From Ideonella dechloratans (GTDB taxonomy: Bacteria; Pseudomonadota; Gammaproteobacteria; Burkholderiales; Burkholderiaceae_C): DNA of 64,000 nt. The translations under genes and the position numbers were made by a program. Positions 41,010 to 50,030 of the stretch are shown here, one piece after another. The notes under the pieces are model-generated. The model did not search any database, was not told the DNA's origin, and was given only the letters and a program-made list of their open reading frames with translations. The stretch lies in NCBI RefSeq assembly GCF_021049305.1, contig NZ_CP088082.1:558001-622000 (forward strand), read 5' to 3'. Numbering within the stretch: the first letter of the stretch is position 1; the number at the start of each line of letters is the position of its first letter.

Positions 41010-41767
41010 ACCAGTTCGCGCGCCATTCGAGAGAGGCAGGTATGAACCGGAAATCGGGCCGGCGGCAGGTTCGCTGCCGCCCCTCCTTTGGGCATCGCCA
41101 CGATGCCGTCCTCGCTGAACTCGGTCTTGAACAGGTGGTGCAGCTTCTCGCGGCCGGCGAAGTAGAGCGCCATCAGCGCGGAGAAGTCGCTTTCGGGGAA
41201 GGCGCCCATGATCTTCATGCGCGCCACCATGAACTCGTCGAAGGCGCCCTCGGCCATGTCAGCGTCCGGCACGCTCTCACCCGAGCGCACCATCTGCGCG
41301 GCCATCGCGCCCAGAATCCAATGCAGGCGGCCGGACAGCGGCTTGCCCGAGGCATCCTGCACCTCGCCGGTCATACGCTCGATGGACTCGGCCATCGCGC
41401 CGGTCAGGTGCCGGATGTGCCAGGTGTCGCCGCCAACCTCGCCCACCTCGATCTGCGGGGCCTGAGTCTGGATGTCGGCCGCGCCGTCCAGGTAGTCCGA
41501 ATAATGGCCCTCGCCCAGGGCGAAGTCGGGGCCGTCCTCGGCCGTCGCGGCCAGGTAGTGCGCCACGGCCAACATGCGCTCTTGCACCGTCCAGGCGGCG
41601 GGGTCGTCGATGCCCTGCGCAGACGCCACCGCCGCGCGCAGGAAGGCCGTGCAGGATGCTTCCTCCAGGTGCGTCGGCATCGACGCGATGGCGACGGACT
41701 CGGTGATGGACAGCTCGCGCAGTTGCACCGTCAGGCGGCGCGTGCGCAGCAGTGGAAAGTGAATCAT
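40982..41767 (-). CDS. Tail-region protein, possible assembly chaperone
   Basis: The 261-residue product (MIHFPLLRTRRLTVQLRELS) is mostly helical, with HLEEASCTAFLRAAVASAQG and WTVQERMLAVAHYLAATAED. Such proteins occur next to sheath genes as tail assembly chaperones or T4 gp26/51-like hub catalysts, but I cannot assign a family with confidence. It lies 12 bases downstream of the 270-residue tail gene. The end of the gene contains the upstream half of the lysis promoter. Confidence 0.5.
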   Translation of the reverse strand: MIHFPLLRTRRLTVQLRELSITESVAIASMPTHLEEASCTAFLRAAVASAQGIDDPAAWTVQERMLAVAHYLAATAEDGPDFALGEGHYSDYLDGAADIQTQAPQIEVGEVGGDTWHIRHLTGAMAESIERMTGEVQDASGKPLSGRLHWILGAMAAQMVRSGESVPDADMAEGAFDEFMVARMKIMGAFPESDFSALMALYFAGREKLHHLFKTEFSEDGIVAMPKGGAAANLPPARFPVHTCLSRMARELVGKPDESGL

Positions 41768-41779
41768 CGTCTGGTGCTC

Positions 41780-42592
41780 CTACATGGAAACGATGGCCGC
41801 ATTACTCCAGTCCTTGCGGTCGAGCGCGGTCAGCGTGCAGAGGGTCATGGGAACGGCGAGCTGGACGAACCGCCCGCTGGCATCCACGGGGGAATTGAGG
41901 GGCATGCCGATGGACTCGATCACCAGGGGCGAGAAGATGCGGCCCTTGTATTTCAGGGCAACCCGCGTGGGCGCCTTCGAGGGCATCAGGGCCTCGACAT
42001 AGCCCATGTCGCCCTTGGCCGTCTCGGCCGCGCGCGCGAGCACGGAGCCGTCCTTGGACAGCTCGATGGGCAAGGCCCACTCCATCAGCTTGTTGAACGG
42101 CGCCTCGACTTCGCTGGCGGAATCGCGCCATGCCCGGAACAGCGCAGTCACCGTGATCTTGACGGGCGGCATCCCGTTGAACACCTGCGTGCTGTTCAGC
42201 TTCGTGATGCCGGTGCGTCCCTCGAACTGCTTAAGGAACTCGTTGGACTTCTGCTGCGCGGAGCCTTCCTTGGACTTGCCCATGAGAGCATCGACTACGG
42301 GCTGGAGCGCACCGGATTGCAGCATCGCCATCAGCGCCGGGGCCTTCGACTCCGGGCCGGCTTGCTCGAACGGGCTTTGCCAGTTGAGCACCATCTCCAG
42401 ATTGGCGTCGGTCAGCGGCGCCATGACCGCGATAGGGTCGGTCTTGCCCTCGATGCGATCCCAGGCGTCATCGCCCGTCTTCGCCACCTCGTAGAAGGTG
42501 GCGATCAGGTGCGGGGAAAGCCCGTCCCAGATGGAAGTCAGGGCGTTCGCGCCCAGCGTGGCCGCTTGGCCGATGGATGGAATGGTTGCCAT
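41780..42592 (-). CDS. Tail structural protein, unknown
   Basis: The 270-residue product begins MATIPSIGQAATLGANALTS. The first half is helical and the second half beta-rich (PPVKITVTALFRAWRDS, RIFSPLVIESIGMPL, GRFVQLAVPMTLCTLTALDRKDW). This plan resembles the 305-residue protein at 20597-21514, so both may be hub or tube-initiator subunits. The ATG at 42592 is used rather than the upstream start because the extra residues (Pro-rich) do not look coding. Confidence 0.55.
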   Translation of the reverse strand: MATIPSIGQAATLGANALTSIWDGLSPHLIATFYEVAKTGDDAWDRIEGKTDPIAVMAPLTDANLEMVLNWQSPFEQAGPESKAPALMAMLQSGALQPVVDALMGKSKEGSAQQKSNEFLKQFEGRTGITKLNSTQVFNGMPPVKITVTALFRAWRDSASEVEAPFNKLMEWALPIELSKDGSVLARAAETAKGDMGYVEALMPSKAPTRVALKYKGRIFSPLVIESIGMPLNSPVDASGRFVQLAVPMTLCTLTALDRKDWSNAAIVSM

Positions 42593-42653
42593 AGAAAAAA
42601 ATGGCGCCGCCGGCGGTAGCACAGCGGCGCCCAAGTCCCCCTCGGAGCAGCGG

Positions 42654-43328
42654 TTACAGGCCGGCCTTGCGGCGCAGTCGCATGGACTTCAGGCGGCGCA
42701 TCATGGCGCCGGCGGAGTGGCTTTTCATGCGGGCCTTGCGGATGGCGACTTTCTGCTTGGCCGACAGGCGCACGGTGCCGGAGATGCGCTTGTTGATGCG
42801 CACCTTCTTGCCGTTGCGCACGGCCACCGTCTTGCGATACACCGCATCGAGGGCCGGCGCGTTGTCGTCGTCCGAAAACACGAAGCTGTCGATTTCGGCG
42901 CTGGCCGCGTCGTCGCCATCGGGCAGCACCGAAGCCACCAGGTCGCGCACGCGGTCGGCCGCGTCGTCGTCCCAGTCGTTCAGCAGCGCACCAGCGTCTT
43001 CCTCGGTGACGCCAGCCTTGACCAGGTAGTCCCAGGCCGCGTTGAGCGCCACTTCCAGCACGCCCTGTTCGTCCTCGGTGACATCGCCGTCGTGGTTGGC
43101 GTCGGCGATGCCCACGAACATCGCCATCAGGCGGCCGGCGTAGCTTTCGCCGTCGTCCAGGTCGTCGGTTTCCGCCCACTGCTGAACGACCGCGATGGCC
43201 GACAGCTTGATGTCGCGGAGGGTGTAGTCGTCGGCGCCGGACAGCGCCGGCTCGTCGCCGGTCGAGTCCAGCACCTTGACGGGTTCGCGGCGCTTCATCG
43301 CCCCGCGCAACAGTTCGCTCATGCTCAT
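42654..43328 (-). CDS. Acidic hypothetical protein with EF-hand-like loop
   Basis: The 224-residue product is very acidic in the middle and contains DANHDGDVTEDE (about 76-87), which fits a calcium-binding EF-hand loop. The last 60 residues are strongly basic (VRNGKKVRINKRIS, MMRRLKSMRLRRKAGL). This charge split suggests a nucleic-acid or scaffold contact. It lies directly downstream of the tail sheath gene. No family is recognised. Confidence 0.55.
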   Translation of the reverse strand: MSMSELLRGAMKRREPVKVLDSTGDEPALSGADDYTLRDIKLSAIAVVQQWAETDDLDDGESYAGRLMAMFVGIADANHDGDVTEDEQGVLEVALNAAWDYLVKAGVTEEDAGALLNDWDDDAADRVRDLVASVLPDGDDAASAEIDSFVFSDDDNAPALDAVYRKTVAVRNGKKVRINKRISGTVRLSAKQKVAIRKARMKSHSAGAMMRRLKSMRLRRKAGL

Positions 43329-43352
43329 GTTGATGTCCTTCTCGGTGATGGG

Positions 43353-45017
43353 TTACTTGGTCAGCGTCTGGGTGACGAAGGTCTGGCGGTTCGTGCCGTC
43401 GTAGCGGAGCCAGTACGACACGTCCATCGCGTCGTAGGGGCGTTGCTCGTTCGGGCGCACGTCGTAGGCCCAGGCCGCACCGTTCATCTGCGGGTCGTTG
43501 GACGGCACCAGCCAGCCGGACGCCTGCGCACCCTCGAACAGGGTGGTCAGGAAGTCCCGCATCTTCTTCACGGACACGTCCATCGGAAGTTGCAGGAAGT
43601 CCTTGGCCGCGCGCGTCACGGACTCGTCGATGCTGGTGGACATATCCGCCACCGCGATCAGCTTCTTCAGGCTCGACTCGACCAGCGCGCAGGTCAGCGA
43701 ATCGCGGAACACGTAGCGGCCGCCGCCGGTGTACGTCTCGTAGATCACCGGGTTGATCTTCGCGCGCGCCAGCAGGTTGAGTTCCTGATTGGTCGGCGAG
43801 TAGGTCTGCACGATGCGCGTGCGCTGGAGCGGCCATTCCCGGCCCGCGATGGGGTAGTTCTTCGGCGCGAAGCCCTTGGCGTTCTTCTGGGCGTTGCGGC
43901 CGCAGCCGTAGGCGATGTTCAGCGTCTCGGTGCCGAAGTAGCCGTGCGGATTGATGCCGGTCGGGTCGTCGGACTTCAGCGGCGCCCAGAATGCGTGCAT
44001 CAGGTGCGCGGTCTGGCTGGCGCCCATATTGAGCTGATTCACGAACGCGACGGCCGCCTCCGGCGCCAGGTTGCCCGGAATGCCGAAACGGAGCTGGCGG
44101 TTCGTGTCGAACGCGAGCTGGGCGAGCTGCGCCAGCAAGGCCGGGGCCTGCGTGCCACCGGACGAGATGTAGGCGTAGTCGAACTGCGTGTATTGCAGCT
44201 TGTCGCGCGCCGCCATGTAGTCCTGGGTGGTGTAGGCCGTGCCGCCCTCGACGAAGCACACCAACGTGCCGGACTTCGCCCACTTCTGCTGCCCGTTGGT
44301 GTCGTAGCCGTAGGCCACGGAATCGGAGTCGATCACAGCCGAGGCGCCGGTGACGCCCGTGGTGATTTCCACCGCGTCGGTCTGCGCCAGGGCCACGTCG
44401 GGCAGGTAGGCCGAGTTGCCGTAATCGTCCTTGGCGTCGCTTTTCAGCGAACCGTAGAACTCGTACAGCAGGTTGCCGTCCTTGTCCCGCAGGCGCAGGG
44501 TCAGCTTGTCATTGTCGGCCGGCAGGCCGCCAGAGGTGACTTCCTCGGCGCGGAACTCCAGCACGATGCCGTCGTTGAAGCACTCCAGGTGCTTGACGGC
44601 GAACAGATACGGCGTGGCCGGCAGGTTTTCGGACACGGTGAAGGTGAAATTGCCGGTCGGAACCGGGGGTTCATCCTCGCTCATCTCCGCTGCCACCACG
44701 GCGTACTTGATGACGGCAGCCGACGTGCTCAGACGCTGGACGATGGCTTGATAGGCGCCCTTGTTCAGGGCCTCCACCACATGCACCCACGCCTCGTTCA
44801 GCGCAGACAGGCGCACCTGCTCGCCGCTACCCAGCTTCTTGAACACGTTGCCGCGATCAACGGCGAACGGCTTGTCGATGCGGCCACGGGTAGCCCGCAT
44901 CATGATGCCGAACACCTGATCGGAATTGTCGGTGGTCGGGATTTCGGAGTTGTCGCGCAGCGGGTTGAGCTGCACGCCGGATTCCGAACCCAGTTGTCGC
45001 ACGAAAGCGGTACTCAT
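43353..45017 (-). CDS. Contractile tail sheath protein
   Basis: This 554-residue protein forms the contractile sheath and marks the phage as a myovirus. The C-terminal half carries sheath features: LARAKINPVIYETYTGGGRYVFRDSLT, then SSLKKLIAVADMSTSIDESV and the terminal domain SYWLRYDGTNRQTFVTQTL. A middle beta-rich insertion (about 120-240) is the protruding domain. It follows the 176-residue head-region gene by 15 bases. Confidence 0.82.
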   Translation of the reverse strand: MSTAFVRQLGSESGVQLNPLRDNSEIPTTDNSDQVFGIMMRATRGRIDKPFAVDRGNVFKKLGSGEQVRLSALNEAWVHVVEALNKGAYQAIVQRLSTSAAVIKYAVVAAEMSEDEPPVPTGNFTFTVSENLPATPYLFAVKHLECFNDGIVLEFRAEEVTSGGLPADNDKLTLRLRDKDGNLLYEFYGSLKSDAKDDYGNSAYLPDVALAQTDAVEITTGVTGASAVIDSDSVAYGYDTNGQQKWAKSGTLVCFVEGGTAYTTQDYMAARDKLQYTQFDYAYISSGGTQAPALLAQLAQLAFDTNRQLRFGIPGNLAPEAAVAFVNQLNMGASQTAHLMHAFWAPLKSDDPTGINPHGYFGTETLNIAYGCGRNAQKNAKGFAPKNYPIAGREWPLQRTRIVQTYSPTNQELNLLARAKINPVIYETYTGGGRYVFRDSLTCALVESSLKKLIAVADMSTSIDESVTRAAKDFLQLPMDVSVKKMRDFLTTLFEGAQASGWLVPSNDPQMNGAAWAYDVRPNEQRPYDAMDVSYWLRYDGTNRQTFVTQTLTK

Positions 45018-45032
45018 GGCCTCTCCCCTCGA

Positions 45033-45563
45033 TTAAGCGTTCGCGGCGCCGGTGTCGGCAGCGCCTTCCGTGCCGTCGCCAGCGTCGGCGGGCGCGGCAT
45101 CCAGCAGCGCAGCCAGGTCGGCCTTCTTGGCGTTGGCCGCGAACTCGATGCCCTTGGCCTTCAGCGCGTCCTTGAGCTGGTCGTAGGTCAGGCCATCGGA
45201 CGGCTTCTTGGCGGTTTCGGTGCTGTCGCCAGTGGGCGCGCCAGCGTCGGCGGCGGCCTCGGCCGCTTCCGAGATGGTCAGCGCCAACTCGCAGCGGCTC
45301 AGTTCGGCGATCTGCTCGACGCTCGACGCCAGGCGCTGGAACAGGTCGTGATCGGCGATCACCACCGTCTTCCGGCTGTCCTTGGGATTGGCGACGTGGC
45401 GAAGGAACAGGCCCTCGACCTCGGGAAACACCACGTCCTGGGGCATGTGGTTCTGCACCACCACCTTCAGGGGATACGCGGCATCGGCGAAAACCTCGGC
45501 TACGAGGTCGTTGGCGTCCTTCCCGGTCAGGGAAGGAGCGCCCAGTTCAACAGTGCGGGTCAT
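45033..45563 (-). CDS. Head-tail region protein with HeH/SAP-like C-terminus
   Basis: The 176-residue product has a compact N-terminal part (LKVVVQNHMPQDVVFPEVEG) and an Ala-rich linker. The C-terminal motif SDGLTYDQLKDALKAKGIEF continues with KKADLAALLD and resembles the HeH/SAP DNA-binding helices seen in phage head-closure proteins. It lies between the capsid and the sheath genes, so a head-completion or DNA-contact role is likely. Not recognised beyond that. Confidence 0.6.
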   Translation of the reverse strand: MTRTVELGAPSLTGKDANDLVAEVFADAAYPLKVVVQNHMPQDVVFPEVEGLFLRHVANPKDSRKTVVIADHDLFQRLASSVEQIAELSRCELALTISEAAEAAADAGAPTGDSTETAKKPSDGLTYDQLKDALKAKGIEFAANAKKADLAALLDAAPADAGDGTEGAADTGAANA

Positions 45564-45578
45564 GGCTCCATCCGTCCT

Positions 45579-47261
45579 TTACATGTTGGTGACGTTGATG
45601 AGGGCGAAGCCGCGAGCCGACGGGTCGTGCGGATTCACGGCGGTGAAGTTGCGGGCGTAGAAGCCGGCGCCCTGGCGCAGGTCGGCATTGACGGCCAGCG
45701 GGATGACGGTCGGCGGCACGGCGTCGCCCAGCACCACGGGGTTGCGCGTCACATCGGTGGCGCGGCCCACGGCGAGAATCTGGGCGCTGGTCGCGGTTTC
45801 GTTCAGGCCCTTCGGCGTGTAGTACACGTCGTACTGGCCGAACAGGCGGCCCAGACGATAGATGCCGGGGCGCGGGGCAATGCCCGAGGGCTGGAACAGC
45901 GTGCTGGGCAGGCCCAGGAACTGCGCGGCCACGCGCTTGGTGACGTACAGATGGGTGACACCGTGGTTCATGGTGTCCTCGGCCATCTTCTGCGACACGA
46001 CACTCAGCGGGTAGGCCAGCTCGGGCCACACGCCGAAGCGGCCGCTATCGACGTGCGCCTGCGCGGCGCCGAAGTCGAAGGTCGCGGTGTTCAGCGCGGC
46101 CAGACGAACGCCCTTGCGCAGCACGTCGTAGTGGCGCTCGTTGGCGAACTGAGCCTGGATGGCAATCACGCTTTCGCTGTACGGGTCGAGGCCCAGTTCG
46201 TTCGCCATCTGGGTGCGGCTGTCGATGGTCTGGTGCGTGGTGACGCGCCAGGGCTTGGCGAACAGCGAGAAGGTATTGACCGCCGAGATGATCGTCGGGG
46301 TCAGCTCGGGCGCACGCTCGAAGTCGATGAAGCCTTCGACCACCACGGGCACGGTAGCCGGCAGCGCGGGGGTCGTGGTCAGCGAGTAAGCGCCGGTGTC
46401 GGTATTGATCGTGCCGCCGATGGCATAGCTGGTGCCGCCGACATTGATGGTGCCGGACACGGCCGAGTTGCCGCTACCAGCGGAATCGACCTCGCGGGCA
46501 GCCACGCGGCCATCCACATAGACGATGGAGCGGCCACGCAGCAGCTTCAGGTTGGCGGCGTTCTGGTCGCAGGTGTCGGCGGTAGCCTGGATGGCGGTAA
46601 TCTTGCCCGTTACCGCGCCAGGGGTGGCGTCGCCCGAGCCGGCCGGCATGGAGGTATGCACGCGGCTGGAGCTGATGTAGGTGTCGCCGGAATCGACGCC
46701 ATCCAGCAGCGCGCCTTGCGCATAGGCGCCGAACTCGCTGCCGGCTTGGTGCGTCATGATCGCCAAGCGCGCCTCGTTGGAGCCGATGTCCGCCGGCAGG
46801 TAGTGCGCGAACGGGATGGCTTCGCCCAGGGCAGCCAGAATCGCCACCACGGCGCGGTTCGGTTGCAGCGAAATCTGGTCGTGGTGCGCCGAGGTCGCCG
46901 AGTCCAGACTGAACTTGCGGCGGGCGGCTTCGGTCGTGGCGTAGGCCGAGTGCAGCGCCAGCTCGATCACGTCGGCCGGGGCCGGGGTGCCGTGCTGGGC
47001 CTCATAGACGGAAACACCGTCCAGAACGGCGCGAGTAACGAGAGCGGCCGCATCGTCGCCCTTCGCCTCGTCCAGCACGGTCTGGAGGGTGTCGGGCACC
47101 TTGACGCCCGTGTTCTGGCTGGTGGCCGTCGCCAGGAAATCGGCGGCGGCGGCAGAATCGAAGGTGCCGCCCTTGGTGGCGTTGTCCTTCAGAGAATCGA
47201 CGAATTGGGCTACTTCGGCAGTCTCGCGCTTGAAGTAATCCTGATGGATTCGCTTGGTCAT
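45579..47261 (-). CDS. Major capsid protein
   Basis: This 560-residue protein is the best candidate for the capsid subunit. It is large, lies directly upstream of the head-tail and sheath genes, and has HK97-like pieces: a helical N-arm with a long delta-like region (1-130), a spine-like helix (PYSESVIAIQAQFANERHYDVLRKG) and the C-terminal ARNFTAVNPHDPSARGFALI. A beta-rich insertion (about 235-300, GTINVGGTSYAIGGTI) looks like an Ig-type surface loop. A strong ribosome site (AAAGGACACG) precedes the ATG. Confidence 0.7.
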   Translation of the reverse strand: MTKRIHQDYFKRETAEVAQFVDSLKDNATKGGTFDSAAAADFLATATSQNTGVKVPDTLQTVLDEAKGDDAAALVTRAVLDGVSVYEAQHGTPAPADVIELALHSAYATTEAARRKFSLDSATSAHHDQISLQPNRAVVAILAALGEAIPFAHYLPADIGSNEARLAIMTHQAGSEFGAYAQGALLDGVDSGDTYISSSRVHTSMPAGSGDATPGAVTGKITAIQATADTCDQNAANLKLLRGRSIVYVDGRVAAREVDSAGSGNSAVSGTINVGGTSYAIGGTINTDTGAYSLTTTPALPATVPVVVEGFIDFERAPELTPTIISAVNTFSLFAKPWRVTTHQTIDSRTQMANELGLDPYSESVIAIQAQFANERHYDVLRKGVRLAALNTATFDFGAAQAHVDSGRFGVWPELAYPLSVVSQKMAEDTMNHGVTHLYVTKRVAAQFLGLPSTLFQPSGIAPRPGIYRLGRLFGQYDVYYTPKGLNETATSAQILAVGRATDVTRNPVVLGDAVPPTVIPLAVNADLRQGAGFYARNFTAVNPHDPSARGFALINVTNM

Positions 47262-47324
47262 GGTTTCGTGTCCTTTCGGAGAAGTTCAAACACTGGAACG
47301 CCGGCTGGTAGCCGACTGCCAGCT

Positions 47325-47366
47325 ATTCTCAAAGGCTCACGAACTCGCCAGACGGCGCTTTTTCCG
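47325..47366 (-). promoter_or_regulatory. Late promoter copy 8 (capsid and sheath unit)
   Basis: CGGAAAA (47366-47360) is followed at the common spacing by GAGAAT (47330-47325). It lies in the 129-base gap upstream of the capsid gene and leaves a leader of about 57 bases. Confidence 0.65.
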
Positions 47367-47390
47367 GGTTTGCTATCCGCCCGCGCTGGG

Positions 47391-47561
47391 CTACGAAGGG
47401 AGTCTTTCGCCGCTCTCGAACGCCTCGCGCCCATCCATCGCGCGATGCACGATCAGGCCCGGCTCGTCATCGTCGGCAACGGGATGGCACCAACACGACA
47501 GGCTGGCCTCGTGCTCTCGGAAGTCGCCCAGAGGGATGACGTGGATGCGATCAGGGTTCAT
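47391..47561 (-). CDS. Small conserved-type phage protein
   Basis: The 56-residue product is MNPDRIHVIPLGDFREHEAS, followed by CWCHPVADDDEPGLIVHRAMDGRE. The pattern H-V-IP-D-EH, CWC and IVH-DGRE recurs in short proteins of many phages and prophages, of unknown function. The ATG at 47561 is chosen over longer readings. It overlaps the upstream gene by 11 bases. The paired Cys suggests metal binding. Confidence 0.65.
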   Translation of the reverse strand: MNPDRIHVIPLGDFREHEASLSCWCHPVADDDEPGLIVHRAMDGREAFESGERLPS

Positions 47562-48096
47562 CCGGCGCGCCGCCATCGTCTTCGGGGTCTTCCACCGGCC
47601 CGGCGGGCTGGTGCAGGTCGTCGCGGCGGTTGGTGATGTACCGCGTAGTGAATGGGGGGATGTTGGACGTGGTTTCCGTGCCCACAATCTCGAAAGCCAA
47701 GCGCGGCGCGTCCGGGCCGGTGCCCAGCAGCAGATACATCACGTCATGGTTGCGAACGTCGAACCAGTCCGGGTGCCCGGACGGCTCTTCCGGCTCGATC
47801 AGGAACCGGAACTCGTCGCCGGCGTAGATGTTGGCGTCCCCACGCTTGACCATAGGCGCGGGTGCGAAGCCCTCGGCCGGCATGGCGAAGCCGTTGCCCA
47901 GGAAGGCGTACTCGAACTGCTCTTCATCCATCGAATCCAGCACGCCCAGGCCGCCCATCGTGGGCGCGCCCGCGACGGTATCCGGGGCTGTGCGGGTGAT
48001 GGTCTTGCGGAATACCTGGACGGAGTAGGTGTTCGGGTGGTTCATGACCACGTTGCGGGTCATGCGGTTGATGGCCTCGGGCACGTTGTTCAGCAT
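47551..48096 (-). CDS. Head-region structural protein, unknown
   Basis: The 181-residue product starts MLNNVPEAINRMTRNVVMNH. It has a mid part (YSVQVFRKTITRTAPDTVAG) and an acidic disordered tail (EDPEDDGGAPDEP). It is encoded between the SWIM-finger protein and the capsid and may be a head-completion or neck subunit. Not recognised. Confidence 0.55.
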   Translation of the reverse strand: MLNNVPEAINRMTRNVVMNHPNTYSVQVFRKTITRTAPDTVAGAPTMGGLGVLDSMDEEQFEYAFLGNGFAMPAEGFAPAPMVKRGDANIYAGDEFRFLIEPEEPSGHPDWFDVRNHDVMYLLLGTGPDAPRLAFEIVGTETTSNIPPFTTRYITNRRDDLHQPAGPVEDPEDDGGAPDEP

Positions 48097-48099
48097 CGG

Positions 48100-49191
48100 C
48101 TACCCCTTACTGGTCTTGGCCTGGGCGGCCAGAATCGCCATGACCTGCTCGGGAGACAGGCCGAACTGTTTGCCCAGTGTCTCGGCGGCGGTCTTGGAAG
48201 CGCGGCGCGACGCCGGCGCGATCTTCTTGGGCGGCTTGGTTGCCGCCTCCTTCGCGGCGCGGGCGATCGCGGCTTTCTCCCGCACCTTCCGGGCCTCGGC
48301 GGCGCGCTGCTCGCTGGTCTTGATGCGCGTTGGCGTCTTCTGCTGGACGGCTTCCTCGGCCTCCATCTGGGCAAGCTGGGTGCGGGCCTTATATTCGGAC
48401 ACGCTCGCCAGGTGCTTTTCGAGGAAGGCCAGGACGGCATTCGACGATTCCAGCTCGGACATGACCCGCAGGACGTGCTTGCAAGCCACGCCCATCAGCT
48501 CCGGGTTCCTGATCTTCGGGTAGCCCGTTTCCTTCCGGCCGGCGGCAAACCCGCCGATGGTGGCGACGTACCGGAAGAAGTAGCGGTGCCGCTCGCAGTC
48601 GCAGTCAAAGGACAGCTTCTGCTTGCGCAGCCAGTTGGCGATCTGCTTGGGGGTCTTGCCGCCCTTGCCGTCGTTCGGCGTGGCCGCCAGTTGCGCGGCG
48701 GCCGTCTCGAACTCGTGCAGATTCACCACGACATGGTGCCGTCTCACCTTGGAGTCCGGGCCGGCGTTGGTGATGAAGCGGATGGTGCCGTTGATCGCCG
48801 ACACTGGCACACCCATCGTGATTTCCCGCCGGGCCTTGTCGATGTCGCTGGCCGGCTGGCCGGGCGAGACATACCGCAGCGGAGTCCCCGATGCCAGGTC
48901 AATCACCTGGCGAGCGGTGATGCCCTTGCCGCCCTTGAACCGGCTCTCGGCCTGCCTCATGTTGTGGCGGAACGTCGCCATGTCTTCGGCGGTGATGGGC
49001 CGGGCTTGGCCGCCCAGCGTCGTGAAGAGCACGCGGCTGGCATCCCACTCGCCGCGCACCTCGCGCTCGGTCAGGATGATGTTCTTGTCGGCAGGCGCCT
49101 TCCCGGCCGCCTCGCGCTCCCTGCGGTCGGTGTCGAAACGTCCCTTGGCCTCGCCGACGTGCCCGCGAACCCTTCCAAGCCAGTCCGCCAT
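48100..49191 (-). CDS. Phage head-region protein with SWIM-type zinc finger
   Basis: This 363-residue protein contains CDCERH (about 198-203) and, about 40 residues later, GVACKHVLRVM (about 238-248). Together they form the CxC-xn-CxH pattern of a SWIM zinc finger, which binds DNA or protein. The N-terminal part is helical and basic (MADWLGRVRGHVGEAKGRFD). The last 100 residues are a Lys/Ala-rich coil. It lies in the head-gene block 3 bases upstream of the 181-residue gene. I do not recognise a family, and the structural role is inferred from position. Confidence 0.6.
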   Translation of the reverse strand: MADWLGRVRGHVGEAKGRFDTDRREREAAGKAPADKNIILTEREVRGEWDASRVLFTTLGGQARPITAEDMATFRHNMRQAESRFKGGKGITARQVIDLASGTPLRYVSPGQPASDIDKARREITMGVPVSAINGTIRFITNAGPDSKVRRHHVVVNLHEFETAAAQLAATPNDGKGGKTPKQIANWLRKQKLSFDCDCERHRYFFRYVATIGGFAAGRKETGYPKIRNPELMGVACKHVLRVMSELESSNAVLAFLEKHLASVSEYKARTQLAQMEAEEAVQQKTPTRIKTSEQRAAEARKVREKAAIARAAKEAATKPPKKIAPASRRASKTAAETLGKQFGLSPEQVMAILAAQAKTSKG

Positions 49192-49193
49192 GC

Positions 49194-49532
49194 CTACACC
49201 TCCGCCCAGGCGGGCGCGTAGTCTTCGCGCAGGTCGTCGATGGACTCGAAACCGGCCCGGCGCTTGATGTCGATGAGCTGCCCCTCGTTGGGGAGCACGA
49301 TGCGCTTCTGCGGCAGAGGCTGATCGACCGTATCCAGGCCGGCGGCAGCCATCACGGCCAGGAACTCGTCACGCCGGCCATAGACGCGCTGGGAAACCAG
49401 CGTCAGGTCGTACATCTCGTCCGGCTTCGTCTCGTAGAAGATCGCCGTGGTGTCCCAGGGTTTGGTGTTCTCCGCGAACTTGCGCACCTCGCGGTAGAAG
49501 GATTTGGCGGCGCGGGTGTCCTTGTCGAGCAT
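49194..49532 (-). CDS. Small head/neck region protein
   Basis: The 112-residue product (MLDKDTRAAKSFYREVRKFA) has a helical start, then AIFYETKPDEMYDLTLVSQRVYG and a basic segment KRIVLPNEGQLIDIKRRAG. The order polar helix, short beta region, LPNEGQL is a little like LysM-type tail protein X, but the match is weak. It follows the 162-residue gene by 9 bases. Function unknown. Confidence 0.55.
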   Translation of the reverse strand: MLDKDTRAAKSFYREVRKFAENTKPWDTTAIFYETKPDEMYDLTLVSQRVYGRRDEFLAVMAAAGLDTVDQPLPQKRIVLPNEGQLIDIKRRAGFESIDDLREDYAPAWAEV

Positions 49533-49541
49533 GGCCGGCCC

Positions 49542-50030
49542 TCAGATGGTCATGATGCCGCCGCCCAGCAGGTGGCGGAACGATTCGGCCAGCTTGACGG
49601 TGCGCTCCACGGTGTCGTAGCGGGTCGCGTGCAGGCACGTCGCCAGCGCCGCGATCTGGCCGCAGGAGATACCCTCGGCCACCCGGTACTTGGGGCCGCT
49701 GGTGTCGATACCGTCGCGCTCAATGGCTTGTTCGGGGTTCGCGCGCGCGGCGCGGTCAGCAAACACCAGCCGGGCACTCTTGCCGTCAGCCGCCACGCCG
49801 GCCTTGAGGGAGTAGAAGGCGGCAATGCCCGGCATCAGGTCGGAATCGGTGAAAAGCCCGTCGCGGGCGATGTCCGGCACATTGGTCAGGACGATGCAGC
49901 CCTCGCGGCGCTCGGCCCGATAGTCGGCCTCGGCGCCAACCACCAGCACGCGCGCGTCGGGGTCATAGACCGAGAACAGCGAGCACGGACGGCCGCCGTA
50001 CCCGGTAAAGGTGGCCTGAATCTGGATCAC
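49542..50030 (-). CDS. Head-region hypothetical protein
   Basis: The 162-residue product begins MIQIQATFTGYGGRPCSLFS. It contains ARVLVVGAEADYRAERREG and a helical C-terminus. No motif is recognised. The ATG overlaps the upstream gene by 4 bases, so it is co-translated with the 261-residue protein. Confidence 0.55.
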   Translation of the reverse strand: MIQIQATFTGYGGRPCSLFSVYDPDARVLVVGAEADYRAERREGCIVLTNVPDIARDGLFTDSDLMPGIAAFYSLKAGVAADGKSARLVFADRAARANPEQAIERDGIDTSGPKYRVAEGISCGQIAALATCLHATRYDTVERTVKLAESFRHLLGGGIMTI

